From: Dethiosulfovibrio peptidovorans DSM 11002
GTDB taxonomy: Bacteria > Synergistota > Synergistia > Synergistales > Dethiosulfovibrionaceae
NCBI RefSeq assembly: GCF_000172975.1
Contig: NZ_ABTR02000001.1
Location: 968,501 to 1,032,500 of the forward strand
DNA: 64,000 nucleotides
Reading direction: 5' to 3'
In this document: positions 7,567 to 17,943 of the stretch, one piece after another
Numbering within the stretch: position 1 is the first letter of the stretch
Layout of the letters: each line of letters starts with the position of its first letter
Translations under genes and position numbers: made by a program
Notes under the pieces: model-generated
The model's input: only the letters and a program-made list of their open reading frames with translations
Databases searched by the model: none
What the model was told of the DNA's origin: nothing

Positions 7567-8334
7567 ATGACGAAGAGTTTAAAGGCCATAGCTCTGGCCA
7601 CAGCGCTGATCACCGTATCGGCGTCTTCCGCCCTGGCGGAGGACCTGGGAGACAGGCTCTTTCGGATGTTCCTGGGCGAACTCGATCCACAAAGGGCTCA
7701 GATGATACTGAGTGAACCTCCGGAGGAATCCGGATTGGTCAAACACGTCTACATGGACATGGAGGGGGCCGATATAGGAGGAGTCCGGATAGACCGGATA
7801 ACGATTGAGGGAATGGACGTTGCCTTCACCTCCCCCGATACATGGGGCACAGAGAGCGCCGACGTAACCTCCATACTGGCGACCAACGCCGTGGCGGTGA
7901 TAAAGGAGGAGGACATAAACTCACACCTGAAAAGCAAGGAGTTCGGCGACGACGAAAAATGGAACAACCTCGCCCTGGATTTCTCTCCCGGTAGGGTCTA
8001 CGCTAAGGGTTACTATCTGGCGGATCTCGTACTTTTGAGGTTAAACATATTGATAGAGATAGACGGAACCTTCAAGGTAAAAGAGGGCAAGCAGATATGG
8101 CTCGACGACTACACCCTGAAGGTCAATCGGGCCAAGGTTCCCGAGGGGCTGACCGACAGGGCCATGGCCAAGATACAGCCCATACTGGATCTGGGTAAGT
8201 TCATGTTCCCGCTGAAGCTCTCCGGAATAGAGCTCGATGAGGACCGGGCGGTGGTGAAGAGCGTCTCCGAGCCCAGGTCCTTCGAGGGGATGGTCTATGA
8301 ATACGATGCCGAAACCGTTTCGAGAGATCTGTGA
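7567..8334 (+). CDS. Secreted LmeA-like (DUF2993) lipid-binding protein, putative
   Basis: A 255-residue protein with a clear Sec signal peptide (KSLKAIALATALITVSASSALA, cleavage after about residue 22). The remainder is rich in alternating beta-type segments with no catalytic motif; the pattern of long strands (VRIDRITIEGMDVAF; ALDFSPGRVYAKGYYLAD; LSGIELDEDRAVVKS) recalls DUF2993/LmeA proteins, which bind phospholipid in the cell envelope. The match is by pattern only. ATG 7567 is chosen because AGGAGGG lies 8 bases upstream and the signal peptide starts there. It is transcribed alone, divergent from the cyclase and 63 bases ahead of an MFS exporter. Confidence 0.6.
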   Translation: MTKSLKAIALATALITVSASSALAEDLGDRLFRMFLGELDPQRAQMILSEPPEESGLVKHVYMDMEGADIGGVRIDRITIEGMDVAFTSPDTWGTESADVTSILATNAVAVIKEEDINSHLKSKEFGDDEKWNNLALDFSPGRVYAKGYYLADLVLLRLNILIEIDGTFKVKEGKQIWLDDYTLKVNRAKVPEGLTDRAMAKIQPILDLGKFMFPLKLSGIELDEDRAVVKSVSEPRSFEGMVYEYDAETVSRDL

Positions 8335-8397
8335 CATAGAGGAGCGGCGGTGTTAAAATGCCCTCCATCCGTATAACGAAAGGGGGCAGATCGTCCC

Positions 8398-9579
8398 ATG
8401 ACGACCGCCGGAAAAGCTCTATCCTCCAAGACTAAAGTAGCCCTTCTATCCACAGGGCATCTGGTGAACGACGTACACACGGCGTTTCTCGACACCTTCT
8501 TGCCCTATCTGGTCAAGAATCTGGGTCTGTCCTACGCCCAGGCCGGTATACTGACGTCCCTATCAGGGGTGATCCACACGGTTTTTCAGCCGATAATGGG
8601 TCACGTGGCGGACAGACACACCAGGCCCTGGCCCATAATGTTCGGTCCCATAGCGGCGGCTCTGGGGGCATCCATGATACCTCTTTCGACCTCGTACGCC
8701 ATGGCTCTGACCATGGTGACTTTGTGGGGGATAGGGGCTGCCACCTTCCACCCTCAGGGACAGGGCTCTCTGGGATACGTGGCCCCTCCGTCGGAGCTGG
8801 CCTTCGCCATTTCCCTCTTCGGGCTGGGAGGCATGTCCGGAGGTACCATCAGCTCAATCTATGCCATAGCCCTCTATCGTTACTTTCCCCACTGGGCGAT
8901 GCCTGTAATAGCGGTTATTCCACCTCTGATACTGGCGGCAGTGTACTACAAAACCATGCCTAAGATAAGGGACAGATCTCCCGAGGAAGACAGCGACGAC
9001 ATCGGTATGATAAAAAACCTATCCTCCGTGTTTAAACGGATATACCCAATATGGGCCGTGACCATCCTGAGAGAATGTTCCCAAAAGGGAGTCCGTTTTC
9101 TCCTTCCCCTTCTGATAGTGTCGGAGGGAGGCTCGATCACCAAGGTGGGGACTTTTCTATTCTTCCTGTCCCTTACCGCGTCGATACTGCCTCTGATAGC
9201 GGCGAGGATAGCCATGGAGGTCGGAAACGTAAAAATCGTCAAGATAATAATCCCTCTGGCCTCCACCTTTTTGGTGATAGGATGGGCTACAGAGGGCTTT
9301 CTGTCCCTGGCTATGATAGTTATAGGAGGAGCGTCCATAACGGCCTGCAATCCCGCCACAGACGCCATGGCTCAGGAGCTGGCTCCCGACAAAAGAAGCA
9401 CCGCCAGCTCTCTCATGATGGGCTTCTCCTTCGGACTGGCAGGAGTGGCCATGGCCCCTCTGGGATGGTTCACCGACGCTGCGGGACTCCGAGCCGCCCT
9501 GGGTATCGTGGCATTTCTGCCCTTTCTGTCCCTTCCGGTGATGTACCTGTTGTGGCCAAAAAAGGGACTTATCCGATAG
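8398..9579 (+). CDS. Major facilitator superfamily exporter, fosmidomycin-resistance (Fsr) type
   Basis: A 393-residue integral membrane protein with about 12 predicted helices. The start STGHLVNDVHTAFLDTFLPYL matches the Fsr subgroup of MFS drug/sugar exporters, whose members begin with a conserved GHxxxDxxxxxxxxxLP signature, and GHVADRHTRPW after the second helix is the MFS motif A region between helices 2 and 3. A second conserved block (ERSTASSL-like DKRSTASSLMMGFSFG) occurs near helix 11. The substrate cannot be told from sequence. It precedes sdaAB by 24 bases and may be co-transcribed with it. Confidence 0.85.
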   Translation: MTTAGKALSSKTKVALLSTGHLVNDVHTAFLDTFLPYLVKNLGLSYAQAGILTSLSGVIHTVFQPIMGHVADRHTRPWPIMFGPIAAALGASMIPLSTSYAMALTMVTLWGIGAATFHPQGQGSLGYVAPPSELAFAISLFGLGGMSGGTISSIYAIALYRYFPHWAMPVIAVIPPLILAAVYYKTMPKIRDRSPEEDSDDIGMIKNLSSVFKRIYPIWAVTILRECSQKGVRFLLPLLIVSEGGSITKVGTFLFFLSLTASILPLIAARIAMEVGNVKIVKIIIPLASTFLVIGWATEGFLSLAMIVIGGASITACNPATDAMAQELAPDKRSTASSLMMGFSFGLAGVAMAPLGWFTDAAGLRAALGIVAFLPFLSLPVMYLLWPKKGLIR

Positions 9580-9603
9580 GATAGGAGAGAAGGAGGTTTC
9601 GAT

Positions 9604-10278
9604 ATGTCTCTTATGGAGATAATAGGACCGGTCATGATAGGGCCGTCCTCGAGCCACACCGCCGGGGCGGCCAAACTTGGAAACGTGGCCAGAAGATTAT
9701 GGGGCGGAGACATAAAGGAGGCCACCCTTTACCTCAGAGGCAGCTTCGCCGCTACCTACTGGGGACACGGCACAGACAGGGCCCTGGTAGGGGGGCTTAT
9801 GGGATGGCACCCCGACGACGACAGAATACCCAGAGCCTTCGAGATAGCATCTGAATCGGGCATGATCTACCATTTCAAGGAGGAATTCGTGGACGGAGCC
9901 CACCCCAACTCGGTCCGTTTCGTCCTCTCCGACGGAGATAGGACCATGGAGATGGTGGGGGCCTCCATAGGTGGAGGCTCGGTGAGGATACAGGAGATAG
10001 ACGGGTTTCCGGTGGACATAGACGGAGAGCTTCCGACCCTGGTGATATTCCACAGGGACAAGCCGGGGGTGATGGCGTCCATAACGTCCGAGCTATTCAG
10101 GATGAAGCTGAACATAGCCCAGATGACCCTCAAGAGAAAGGCACGGGGAAAGGACGCCATGGTGTTCATAGAGATGGACGGAGCCCTGGACGAGGAATCC
10201 CTGAAGAGCCTGGAGGGTTTTCACCACGCCTACACCAGGATGTTCCTGCTTCCCCCTGCCAGAGAGGAGATCGAATAA
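9604..10278 (+). CDS. sdaAB: L-serine dehydratase, iron-sulfur dependent, beta subunit
   Basis: A 224-residue beta subunit. With the alpha subunit it deaminates L-serine to pyruvate and ammonia, a main fermentative step in amino-acid-using anaerobes. The opening (MEIIGPVMIGPSSSHTAGA) is the family signature, including the SSSHT segment that binds substrate carboxylate. About residues 150-222 form an ACT domain (LVIFHRDKPGVMASITSELF). A strong AAGGAGG site precedes ATG 9604. Its stop overlaps the start of the alpha subunit by one base (TAATG), so the two are translationally coupled. Confidence 0.95.
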   Translation: MSLMEIIGPVMIGPSSSHTAGAAKLGNVARRLWGGDIKEATLYLRGSFAATYWGHGTDRALVGGLMGWHPDDDRIPRAFEIASESGMIYHFKEEFVDGAHPNSVRFVLSDGDRTMEMVGASIGGGSVRIQEIDGFPVDIDGELPTLVIFHRDKPGVMASITSELFRMKLNIAQMTLKRKARGKDAMVFIEMDGALDEESLKSLEGFHHAYTRMFLLPPAREEIE

Positions 10279-11159
10279 TGAGGTCCTTCGGCGAGATGCT
10301 GGCCTACATGGAGGAAAACGGGGTTAACCTTCTGGAGGCCATACTGGAGAACGAGGCGGCGGAGCTCGAGTGTTCCACCGAACATGTGCTCCAGGGAATG
10401 GCGGACAGGCTGAAAACCATGAGACGGTCCATGGACGACGGCGCCAGAAAGGAGATGCACCCCAAGATAGTAGAGCTCGACGCCCCCAAGATGAGACGCT
10501 ACCGCATGGAGAGAGATCCACTGTCGGGATCCATATCGGCCAGAGCTTCGGAGATAGCCCTGTCCATAAGCACCTGTAACTCCTCCATGGGCAGGGTGGT
10601 GGCGGCCCCTACAGCTGGAAGCTGCGGAATGCTCCCGGGAGTTCTTTTCTCCTGGGAGGAGCATCGAAACCCCGAGGGAGACCTTCTATCCGAGGGACTG
10701 ACCGTGGCGGCCTTCATAGGTCAGATAATAGCCGAGAGGGCCACTCTGGCCGGGGCCGATGGAGGCTGTCAGGCCGAGTGCGGTGCCGCAGGGGCCATGG
10801 CTGCCGGAGCCCTGGTCTGGATGGAGGGAGGATCGGCGGACCAGGTATTCCAGGCCGTCGCTCTGACTCTGAAATCCATACTGGGGCTGGTATGCGATCC
10901 TGTGGCGGGGCTGGTGGAGGTCCCCTGCATAAAGAGAAACGGCATGCTCGTGTCTCTGGCCTTCATAGCGGCCGACATGGCTCTGGCGGGAATCAGGTCG
11001 GTGATACCGGCCGACGAGGTAGTGGACTCCCTCTACGAGGTCGGGCGATCCCTGCCTCCCAGCCTGAGAGAGACCGGCAGAGGCGGGGTGGCAGCCACAT
11101 CTACAGGAAAGGCCATAACGGCAAAACTTAGAGAATCCGCGCCCTCCCTGGAGGGATGA
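10278..11159 (+). CDS. sdaAA: L-serine dehydratase, iron-sulfur dependent, alpha subunit
   Basis: A 293-residue catalytic subunit. Conserved cysteines that hold the [4Fe-4S] cluster are visible in TAGSCGMLPG, GGCQAECGAAGAMAAG and GLVCDPVAGLVEVPC. The protein begins with the helical FGEMLAYMEENGVNLLEAILENE segment common to the two-subunit (Clostridium/Bacillus-type) enzymes. The cluster acts as Lewis acid in serine dehydration and is oxygen-sensitive, which agrees with an anaerobic host. The next gene starts 18 bases downstream but encodes an unrelated membrane protein. Confidence 0.95.
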   Translation: MRSFGEMLAYMEENGVNLLEAILENEAAELECSTEHVLQGMADRLKTMRRSMDDGARKEMHPKIVELDAPKMRRYRMERDPLSGSISARASEIALSISTCNSSMGRVVAAPTAGSCGMLPGVLFSWEEHRNPEGDLLSEGLTVAAFIGQIIAERATLAGADGGCQAECGAAGAMAAGALVWMEGGSADQVFQAVALTLKSILGLVCDPVAGLVEVPCIKRNGMLVSLAFIAADMALAGIRSVIPADEVVDSLYEVGRSLPPSLRETGRGGVAATSTGKAITAKLRESAPSLEG

Positions 11160-11177
11160 TGAGGAAAGGATGGTTCC

Positions 11178-13991
11178 ATGACCTACAGAGATTGGTTCCC
11201 AAGCGGAAAAGGCGACTGGTTCGGACAGGGTGACGGAGGAGGGGAAGGCGAAGGCGGAAACAGGCCTCCCAAGTTCAAATTTCCTCTGAACAAAACCCTT
11301 ACGATAACCCTGGTAATCCTGGGCCTCGGTCTGTTTTTGGTACAGGCCTCGGCGGGACTTCTGACCGATTACTACTGGTATCAGGCCCGAGGACTGACCT
11401 CGGTGTTCTGGATGAGGATACTGCCCCAATGGGCCCTATTCGGGGTGGCCTTCGTCCTCTCGTTTATAGCTCTGTCCGGATCTCTGAGGCTCGCCAAAAA
11501 GAGGGCCGCCGATATTTCCCTTCCGGACGAGATAGCACGGATGCTTCCCCTGAGGGCCCCCTTCGCCGGACTGATAATACTGGCGGCGGCGGTGCTGCTC
11601 GCCCTGATGTCGGCAAACGGCGTGAGGGACCAATGGGAGGTGGCGTTGAAGTTCATCAACGGAACCCCCTTCGGCACCTCGGACCCCATCTTCGGGAAGG
11701 ACGTCGGCTTCTACGTCTTCACTCTGCCGTTTCTGAGACTGTTCCAGACCTGGCTGATGCAGCTGCTGTTCCTCTGTCTCGCAGGGGCGGCGGCCATATA
11801 CGTCCTAACCCTCCTTCCCAAGATACAGCTTGAGCGGCGGGCCGACGTACCAAAGCCGGTAAGGGCCCATCTACTGATACTTGCGGCAATGATGGCCCTT
11901 AACTGGTCCTTCGGATATTGGCTGGAGAGGTTCAATCTGCTCTACTCGCCCAGAGGGGTGGCTTTCGGTGCCAGCTACACCGACATACACGCCGACCTGC
12001 TGGCCCTCAACGTCATGACCGCCCTGTCCGCCATAGTGGCGGTTCTTTTGGTCATAGGAATAGCCAGGAAAACCTGGAAATTCTCGGCGGCTGTGGTCGG
12101 AACCCTTTTCGTGGCCGGGTTCGTCCTGAGAGGCGTATACCCGAACATAATACAGAAATACGTGGTCGTTCCCAACGAGTTCACCAAGGAAAAACCCTAC
12201 ATAGAGAACAACATAAAGGCCACCAACGAGGCCTACGACCTGAACGACCTCACCATAATGGAGGTGGAACCGGGAGAAAGGGTAACCGAAAAAAACCTGG
12301 AGGCAGACCCAGACACACTGAGAAACGTACGTCTATGGGAGTACAGCCCTCTTCTCAGAAGCTACAAACAGCTTCAGGAGATAAGGAGCTACTACGACTT
12401 CCTCAACGCCGACATAGACCGCTACTCGGTTGACGGCCGAATAAGACAGGTGATGATAGCCGCCAGGGAGATCAACCTGAGGGAACTTCAAAACCCGACC
12501 TGGACAAACACCAAGCTGGAGTTCACCCACGGCTACGGAATCGTCATGAACCCGGTCAACGAGGTCAGCGTAAGCGGCCAGCCCATATTGTGGGTGAAGG
12601 ACCTTCCTCCGGCGATGTCCATCCCCCTGTCCATAGATAGACCTCAGATATATTACGGGGAGACTCCGGAGAATTACGCCTTCGTCAACACCACGGTAGA
12701 GGAGTTCGACTATCCTATGGGAAACGCCAACGCCAGGACCGTATATAGCGGTCTGGGAGGGGTGCCTATGGGATCGATGTGGAGAAGGCTCATCTACGCC
12801 CTCGATTTCAACGATTCGAAGATAATATTCTCCAACGTCTTCACACCGGACAGCAAGATTATGTACAAGAGAAACATCCAGGGAAGGCTGAGAGAGGTGG
12901 CTCCGTTCCTGATGTACGACGGAGATCCCTATATGGCGGTTATAGACGGCAGGCTTCTCTGGATACAGGACTGCTACACCGCCACAGCGGACTATCCCTA
13001 CTCCGAACCGGTACTGATAGGAACCGGAAGAGGGCGGTCCAGGATCAACTACATAAGAAACAGCGTCAAGGCCACTGTGGACGCCTACGACGGCACCATG
13101 ACCTTCTACGTGATGAACGAGAACGACCCCCTTATAGATACCTGGAGAAAGATATTCCCCGACCTCTTCACCGACGGATCGAAGATGCCAGCGGAGGTAA
13201 AAGAACACATCAGGTACCCCAAGGGGCTCTTCTCAATACAGAGCGAGATATACAGGACATACCACATGAAAAACCCCAACACCTTCTACAACAAGGAGGA
13301 CGTCTGGGAGACCATGAGGGACGGCGACGACAGGACGACGATGGACTCGTATTACCTAATGATGAAACTTGCGGGAGAGCAGGAGACCGAGTTCGCTATA
13401 ATATCCCCCTTCATGCCTGTGGGGAAGAATAACCTCATAGCCTGGCTGGCAGGAAGGTCCGACGGAGATAACTACGGGGAGCTCTTGGTCTACAAGTTCC
13501 CGAAACAGAAGTTGATCTACGGACCGACCCAGGTAAACGCCCTGGTGGACCAGACCCCGGAGATATCGGCTCAGCTCTCCCTCTGGACCCAGAGGGGATC
13601 GGACGTCATAAGGGGTAACATGCTGGTCATACCGATAGACAACTCTCTTCTCTACGTCCAGCCACTGTACCTGAAGGCAGATAGGGGAGACCTGCCGGAA
13701 CTCAAAAGGGTAATAGTCTCCACCGGCGGCAGAGTCGCTTGGGCAGAGGACTTCGGAACAGCCCTGTCCAAGCTGCTGGGACTCTCCGCCCCGCCCGAGA
13801 TGATTCCATCCCTCAAAACTGAGACGGGAGTGGGTATGGACATACACCAACTGGCCGAAAGGGCCCAGGAAGCCTGGGAGGAATCCCAGAAGGCCCTTCA
13901 AGGAGGGGACTGGTCGTCCTACGGAGATTGGATGAAAGAGCTTGAAAAGGCCATAAGGCAGATGACCGACATGGCCGATACAGCCGAGTAG
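11178..13991 (+). CDS. UPF0182 family large membrane protein
   Basis: A 937-residue protein. The first about 330 residues contain roughly seven membrane segments (for example TLTITLVILGLGLFLVQA; LIILAAAVLLALMSANGV; VVGTLFVAGFVLRGVYP), followed by a long extracytoplasmic domain with family hallmarks such as NIIQKYVVVPNEFTKEKPYI, LWEYSPLLRSYKQLQEIRSY, FTHGYGIVMNPVN and the late YVQPLYL. A Gly-rich hydrophilic stretch comes before the first helix. UPF0182 proteins are widespread in Actinobacteria, Firmicutes and Synergistota; the function is unknown. It closely follows sdaAA and ends before a long perfect terminator hairpin. Confidence 0.92.
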   Translation: MTYRDWFPSGKGDWFGQGDGGGEGEGGNRPPKFKFPLNKTLTITLVILGLGLFLVQASAGLLTDYYWYQARGLTSVFWMRILPQWALFGVAFVLSFIALSGSLRLAKKRAADISLPDEIARMLPLRAPFAGLIILAAAVLLALMSANGVRDQWEVALKFINGTPFGTSDPIFGKDVGFYVFTLPFLRLFQTWLMQLLFLCLAGAAAIYVLTLLPKIQLERRADVPKPVRAHLLILAAMMALNWSFGYWLERFNLLYSPRGVAFGASYTDIHADLLALNVMTALSAIVAVLLVIGIARKTWKFSAAVVGTLFVAGFVLRGVYPNIIQKYVVVPNEFTKEKPYIENNIKATNEAYDLNDLTIMEVEPGERVTEKNLEADPDTLRNVRLWEYSPLLRSYKQLQEIRSYYDFLNADIDRYSVDGRIRQVMIAAREINLRELQNPTWTNTKLEFTHGYGIVMNPVNEVSVSGQPILWVKDLPPAMSIPLSIDRPQIYYGETPENYAFVNTTVEEFDYPMGNANARTVYSGLGGVPMGSMWRRLIYALDFNDSKIIFSNVFTPDSKIMYKRNIQGRLREVAPFLMYDGDPYMAVIDGRLLWIQDCYTATADYPYSEPVLIGTGRGRSRINYIRNSVKATVDAYDGTMTFYVMNENDPLIDTWRKIFPDLFTDGSKMPAEVKEHIRYPKGLFSIQSEIYRTYHMKNPNTFYNKEDVWETMRDGDDRTTMDSYYLMMKLAGEQETEFAIISPFMPVGKNNLIAWLAGRSDGDNYGELLVYKFPKQKLIYGPTQVNALVDQTPEISAQLSLWTQRGSDVIRGNMLVIPIDNSLLYVQPLYLKADRGDLPELKRVIVSTGGRVAWAEDFGTALSKLLGLSAPPEMIPSLKTETGVGMDIHQLAERAQEAWEESQKALQGGDWSSYGDWMKELEKAIRQMTDMADTAE

Positions 13992-14103
13992 AAACGGTAA
14001 AGGATATTTTAGGCAAATAACTTTCGGCAGCCCCTTGAGAAAAAGTTCGAAAGAGGGTATGCTGTTCGAGGTAGATCAAGTTTTTCTCCATACCAACAAC
14101 CTC

Positions 14104-14152
14104 CAGACCGACGACGGCGGACCATATGGTCCGCCGTCGTCGGTCTGTTTTT
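14104..14152 (+). terminator. Strong intrinsic terminator after the UPF0182 gene
   Basis: A perfect 44-base palindromic stem-loop (14104-14147) followed by a T run. It sits between the convergent UPF0182 and flavodiiron genes. The 112 bases between the UPF0182 stop and this hairpin show nothing else. Confidence 0.9.
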
Positions 14153-14164
14153 TAGAGATGCCCT

Positions 14165-15370
14165 CTAGGCTTTCGATACCGCTTCCGCCATGTTGGCCCC
14201 CAACTTATGAGCCTCCTCCAGGTCCTTACGATCGGGACGGCTCAATACCTCCACCTCCGGCTCCACCTTGGTCCAGCAGCTCTGCTCGGCGAAGGCCCTC
14301 ATAGGCTTCATCGCGGCACCCTTGCTCCAGGTATAGGAGCCGCATATTCCTACGAAACGGCCGGATACCTTTTTGCCCTCCACTATGTCCATGAAGTGTT
14401 TTATCTTAGGGAACACACCTCCGTTGTAGCTGCACCCCACGAGGATCAACCCCCTGCACCGCCACAGATCCCTGACCAGCTCGGAAAGATCCGACGTGGC
14501 CGAGTTTTTGACCATAACGTCGGTGATGCCTCCGGAGTGAACTCCCTCGGCCACCGCCTCGGCAAGCCGGGCGGTGTTGCCGTACATGGATCCGTAGACC
14601 ACCAACACCGCCCGGTCCGTCTCGTTCCGGGCCATTTTTTCGTAGAAGTCTATTATATAGTCCGGGTCTTTCCTGTAGACCGGTCCATGAGAGGGACACA
14701 CTATGGCTATATCCAGCTTCATGTCCCTTATCTTGTTCAGTGCCTTCATCACGAAGGACGAGTATTTGCCCACTATGTTGGCGTAGTAGCGATAGGTTTC
14801 GTCCCTGTAGGAGTCGAGCTCCAACTGGTCGTCGAACACCCCTCCGTCCAGAGCTCCGAAGCTGCCGAAGGCGTCGCAGGAGAAAAGAGCCTTGGTGGAT
14901 GTATCGTAGCTCACCATGGTTTCCGGCCAGTGGACCATGGGGATGAGGGCGAAGGTCAGCTTATGGTCTCCCAGGTCCAGAACGTCTCCGTCCTTCACCT
15001 CCAGGAAGTTGGGCAGAGGCCCGTAGAACTGGGTCAAGAACTTCAGGGTCTTGTCGTTTCCGACCACAGTTATGTCCGGGAAAGCCTGGACCATGACCTC
15101 CACCGCCCCGGAGTGGTCCGGTTCAACGTGGTTGACTATCATGTAGTCTACTGTCCTGTCCGGACCGAGGATTGCCTTGAGATTCTCCACGTACTGAGGA
15201 TAGAAATCGGCCTTGACCCCGTCGATGACCGCCACCTTCTCGTCCGCCACCATGTAGGAGTTATAGGATATCCCCCGATTTAGAGGCCATAGGGCCTCGA
15301 AAAGATCGGTGGTCCTGTCGTTGACCCCAACCCACCAGGTTTTATCGGCTATCTGAACAGGTCCCTTCAT
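14165..15370 (-). CDS. FprA-type A flavoprotein (flavodiiron protein)
   Basis: A 401-residue cytoplasmic flavodiiron protein that reduces O2 (and sometimes NO) to protect anaerobes. The N-terminal metallo-beta-lactamase-like domain (about 1-250) carries the diiron ligands H81-x-E83-x-D85-H86 in NHVEPDHSG, then a His in PMVHWPETM, Asp in SCDAFGSFG and His in PSHGPVYR. The C-terminal flavodoxin domain (about 255-395) has the FMN-binding loop YGSMYGNTARLAEAV. There is no fused rubredoxin, so an external electron donor is needed. It lies 27 bases downstream of the chemoreceptor gene on the same strand, possibly one transcript. Confidence 0.95.
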   Translation of the reverse strand: MKGPVQIADKTWWVGVNDRTTDLFEALWPLNRGISYNSYMVADEKVAVIDGVKADFYPQYVENLKAILGPDRTVDYMIVNHVEPDHSGAVEVMVQAFPDITVVGNDKTLKFLTQFYGPLPNFLEVKDGDVLDLGDHKLTFALIPMVHWPETMVSYDTSTKALFSCDAFGSFGALDGGVFDDQLELDSYRDETYRYYANIVGKYSSFVMKALNKIRDMKLDIAIVCPSHGPVYRKDPDYIIDFYEKMARNETDRAVLVVYGSMYGNTARLAEAVAEGVHSGGITDVMVKNSATSDLSELVRDLWRCRGLILVGCSYNGGVFPKIKHFMDIVEGKKVSGRFVGICGSYTWSKGAAMKPMRAFAEQSCWTKVEPEVEVLSRPDRKDLEEAHKLGANMAEAVSKA

Positions 15371-15396
15371 TCCGCATCGCCTCCTTTATTTTTTAA

Positions 15397-17523
15397 TCAA
15401 CTCTCGACGGGCCTGAGTCCGCCGTTCCTCTCGACCGTGAATTTCCCGACCATGGACTGAAGGTCCTCCATCGACTCGGCCAGAGACTCGGCTTCCTCGG
15501 CCACCCTCTCCGCCGCCTTGGTGGTCCTTTCCGTGGCGTCCTGAATGGAGTTCATCGACTCGACCGATTCCATGGTGGAGTCTGTGACCGACTGTATGGC
15601 GGAGGTCATCTCCTCGCTGGAGGCGGCCTGTTCCTCCGCTACCGCCGCAAGGTTCTGTATGGCCTCGTTGACGTTCTTCATCTGGGACATGGCCTTCTGA
15701 AGCTGTTCCTCGGCGTCCTTGGCCTCCTTCACAGCCTCGGACAGAATAGAACCGGTGTTCTCCGTGGCCGAGATGGACCTCTTGGAGGTCTCCTGAAGTC
15801 CTTCTATGAGGTCGCCTATCTCCTTGGCAGACGCTCCGGATTCTTCCGCCAGCTTACGGACCTCCTCCGCTACGACCGCGAATCCCCTTCCGGCGTCTCC
15901 GGCCCGGGCGGCCTCTATGGCGGCGTTGAGGGCAAGCAGGTTCGTCTGGTCCGCTATGCCGGTGATGGTGGCCACGAATCCCGATATGGACTCGACCGCC
16001 TCGGCAAGCTCTCTGATGTTATCTATGCTGCGGGAGGACTGATCTCCGGCCTTCTCCATCCTGTCTATGGTGTGAAGCACCTTCTTCACGGCGTTTTCAG
16101 TCTCGGATATGCCCTTCTCCGAGGCCTCGGCCCCGCTGGAGGCGTCCTGTGCGGACTGCTGGGCCCCGGAGGCCACCTCCTCGACCGAGGCGTTGCTCTC
16201 CTGAAGAGCCGCCGAGTTACCCTCGGCTATGGTGAGCATCCTCTCCAGGGAGGTATTTACCTCCTCCATGGAGGAGGTGACCTGCTGTATCATGGAGGAC
16301 ATAGACTCGGATCGCTGGGTCGTGGCCTCTGTCTGGTCCACCACGTTCTTGATCGTGCCCCTCATGCTCTCTGCCATGCCGGCCATGGCGTGAGCCAGCT
16401 GGACCACCTCGTCTCGACCCTTTATTATTATATCCTCCCTGCGGAAGGTTAGGTCTCCGTCCTCGATCCTTTTGGCCACACCGAGCATCCTCTTGAGAGG
16501 AGCGGTGATGCTCCTGGAGAGGAGGATCGTCAAGGTCACGGCCAGTACCAATATTACCAAAGAGGATATACCTACCGCCGAGGCGAGTCCCTTTAGGTTC
16601 GCCAACGCCTCGGAAACGGGGACGGAGGCGGCCACCACCAGGCCGTTGGACAGTGTATCGAAGGCAGTCAACCTTTTTGCTCCTCCGAAAAAGGTGGTGG
16701 TTACACCTATTTTCTCATCCATAATGGTCCTATAGGTCGAAGCAATCTCGCCCTGATCCACGTCGGCCATGACAGGCCCGTCTATGGTCAAGGTAGGATG
16801 GGAGACAAAACATCCTTCGTCGTCTATCATGTAGACGTAACCGGTCTCCAGAACCTTCATGCTCTTCAGGGCGTTATCGATGAAGGAGAAATCCAGAGAC
16901 ATCCCTATGACTGCGACCTTCTTGCCGTTCATCTCGACGGCCATATCGTAGTCGATCCTCTTCTCTCCGTTCTCGTCCACGTAGACCTCGGACCAGACGG
17001 GGTTGTCGGATCCTATAGCGGAACGGAACCATTTGGTTTTTTCGTCGGAGGGGTTCTTAAGATCCTCTAACGTGAAGTTCTGATCCATCACGGGCTGGAG
17101 AACGCCGTCTTTTTTGGTAAACCACACTTTCTGGACCGACGTAAGGTCCGGAAATACCTCGGGGTTGAACACTATGTAGATGTCCCTGACCTCGTCTATC
17201 TGCTCGGCCAGACGCCCCACGAAAGAGGTGTTCTGAGAGGCGAACTGATAGAAATAGATCTCCCCGCTCATGGAGGCCAGATCGACGTTGAAGGTCGAGA
17301 GGATGGCCGCCTTAAGGGCCAGAAGCTCGCCGTTGAACTCGTTGAACTTGCCCTCTATGAACTCGCCGTTTTTCAAGACTACCTCCTGACAGTAGTCCTC
17401 CGAGGAGCTCACCAGTGCCACCTTGCTTCTCCAATAAGACAGACCTGCCACAAGGGACGTCGTTCCCAACAGCAGGACCACCACGAACACGGTGATCTTG
17501 GTCCCTATAGTTTTGAAACCCAT
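15397..17523 (-). CDS. Methyl-accepting chemotaxis protein with periplasmic dCache-type sensor
   Basis: A 708-residue transmembrane chemoreceptor. The first helix is about residues 9-30 ([20 protein letters not shown]); a large periplasmic region to about 300 has dCache features ([39 protein letters not shown]). A second helix ([15 protein letters not shown]) leads to a HAMP domain ([11 protein letters not shown]), and the signalling domain ends in the conserved hairpin tip ([20 protein letters not shown], then [16 protein letters not shown]), the CheA/CheW contact. ATG 17523 is chosen: GGAGGGA lies just upstream and the membrane anchor follows; a longer frame to 17727 runs into the dispersed repeat. 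dCache receptors often sense amino acids, but no ligand can be named. Confidence 0.93.
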   Translation of the reverse strand: MGFKTIGTKITVFVVVLLLGTTSLVAGLSYWRSKVALVSSSEDYCQEVVLKNGEFIEGKFNEFNGELLALKAAILSTFNVDLASMSGEIYFYQFASQNTSFVGRLAEQIDEVRDIYIVFNPEVFPDLTSVQKVWFTKKDGVLQPVMDQNFTLEDLKNPSDEKTKWFRSAIGSDNPVWSEVYVDENGEKRIDYDMAVEMNGKKVAVIGMSLDFSFIDNALKSMKVLETGYVYMIDDEGCFVSHPTLTIDGPVMADVDQGEIASTYRTIMDEKIGVTTTFFGGAKRLTAFDTLSNGLVVAASVPVSEALANLKGLASAVGISSLVILVLAVTLTILLSRSITAPLKRMLGVAKRIEDGDLTFRREDIIIKGRDEVVQLAHAMAGMAESMRGTIKNVVDQTEATTQRSESMSSMIQQVTSSMEEVNTSLERMLTIAEGNSAALQESNASVEEVASGAQQSAQDASSGAEASEKGISETENAVKKVLHTIDRMEKAGDQSSRSIDNIRELAEAVESISGFVATITGIADQTNLLALNAAIEAARAGDAGRGFAVVAEEVRKLAEESGASAKEIGDLIEGLQETSKRSISATENTGSILSEAVKEAKDAEEQLQKAMSQMKNVNEAIQNLAAVAEEQAASSEEMTSAIQSVTDSTMESVESMNSIQDATERTTKAAERVAEEAESLAESMEDLQSMVGKFTVERNGGLRPVES

Positions 17524-17603
17524 AATTCGATCTCCCTCCGTAAAACTCAGTTTGGATCCAGTGTAACACATAGGATTACTGCCTTGTATATTCCGTCTAC
17601 CTA

Positions 17604-17855
17604 AGGAAACCTCTAAAAACTCATGTTCGAGTTTCCTCTTAGATATCGTTTCGGCGAAGCCCGTTCGAGCCCGTATTCCCGACCTGCCGTCGTGTAGTAC
17701 GGATGGGGCGACAGGACGTCGCCCCAAGCCGAGGGGGCACAGGACGTGCCCTCCAAGGCGGTCCGTACGAAACAGGCAGGTCGGGAATACGTTTGGGCGA
17801 GACAGGGCGGAGCCGAAACGACCTCTACGAGAATTGGCATTTTTAGATATGCCCT
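17604..17855 (-). repeat. Dispersed 252-bp MITE-like repeat, copy A (full length, inverted)
   Basis: Full copy in reverse orientation to copies B and C. The ends are imperfect terminal inverted repeats (AGGAAACCTCTAAAAAC at 17605 and the complement of AGGGCATATCTAAAAATGC at 17855). Inside, nested inverted repeats form an outer stem near GTTTCGGC/GCCGAAAC, a second 17-bp stem (CGTATTCCCGACCTGCC with its complement), and two inner hairpins with the same loop context, GGGGCGAC-GTCCT-GTCGCCCC and GGGCAC-GTCCT-GTGCCC. It lies between the divergent chemoreceptor and transglycosylase genes. I see no gene in 17524-17943 otherwise. Confidence 0.8.
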
Positions 17856-17943
17856 ATTTGATTCCATCCAGTTTCGTCATGTATAATTTTGAAAGATAAC
17901 GACAACTATCAACTATGCGGCACGATCTCGGGGTGGTAACAGA

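Noticed and set aside
17642..17833. Dispersed repeat as a tRNA or tRNA-like gene
   Set aside because: It has a cloverleaf-like shape but is over twice tRNA length, with no anticodon loop, T-loop sequence or CCA end.
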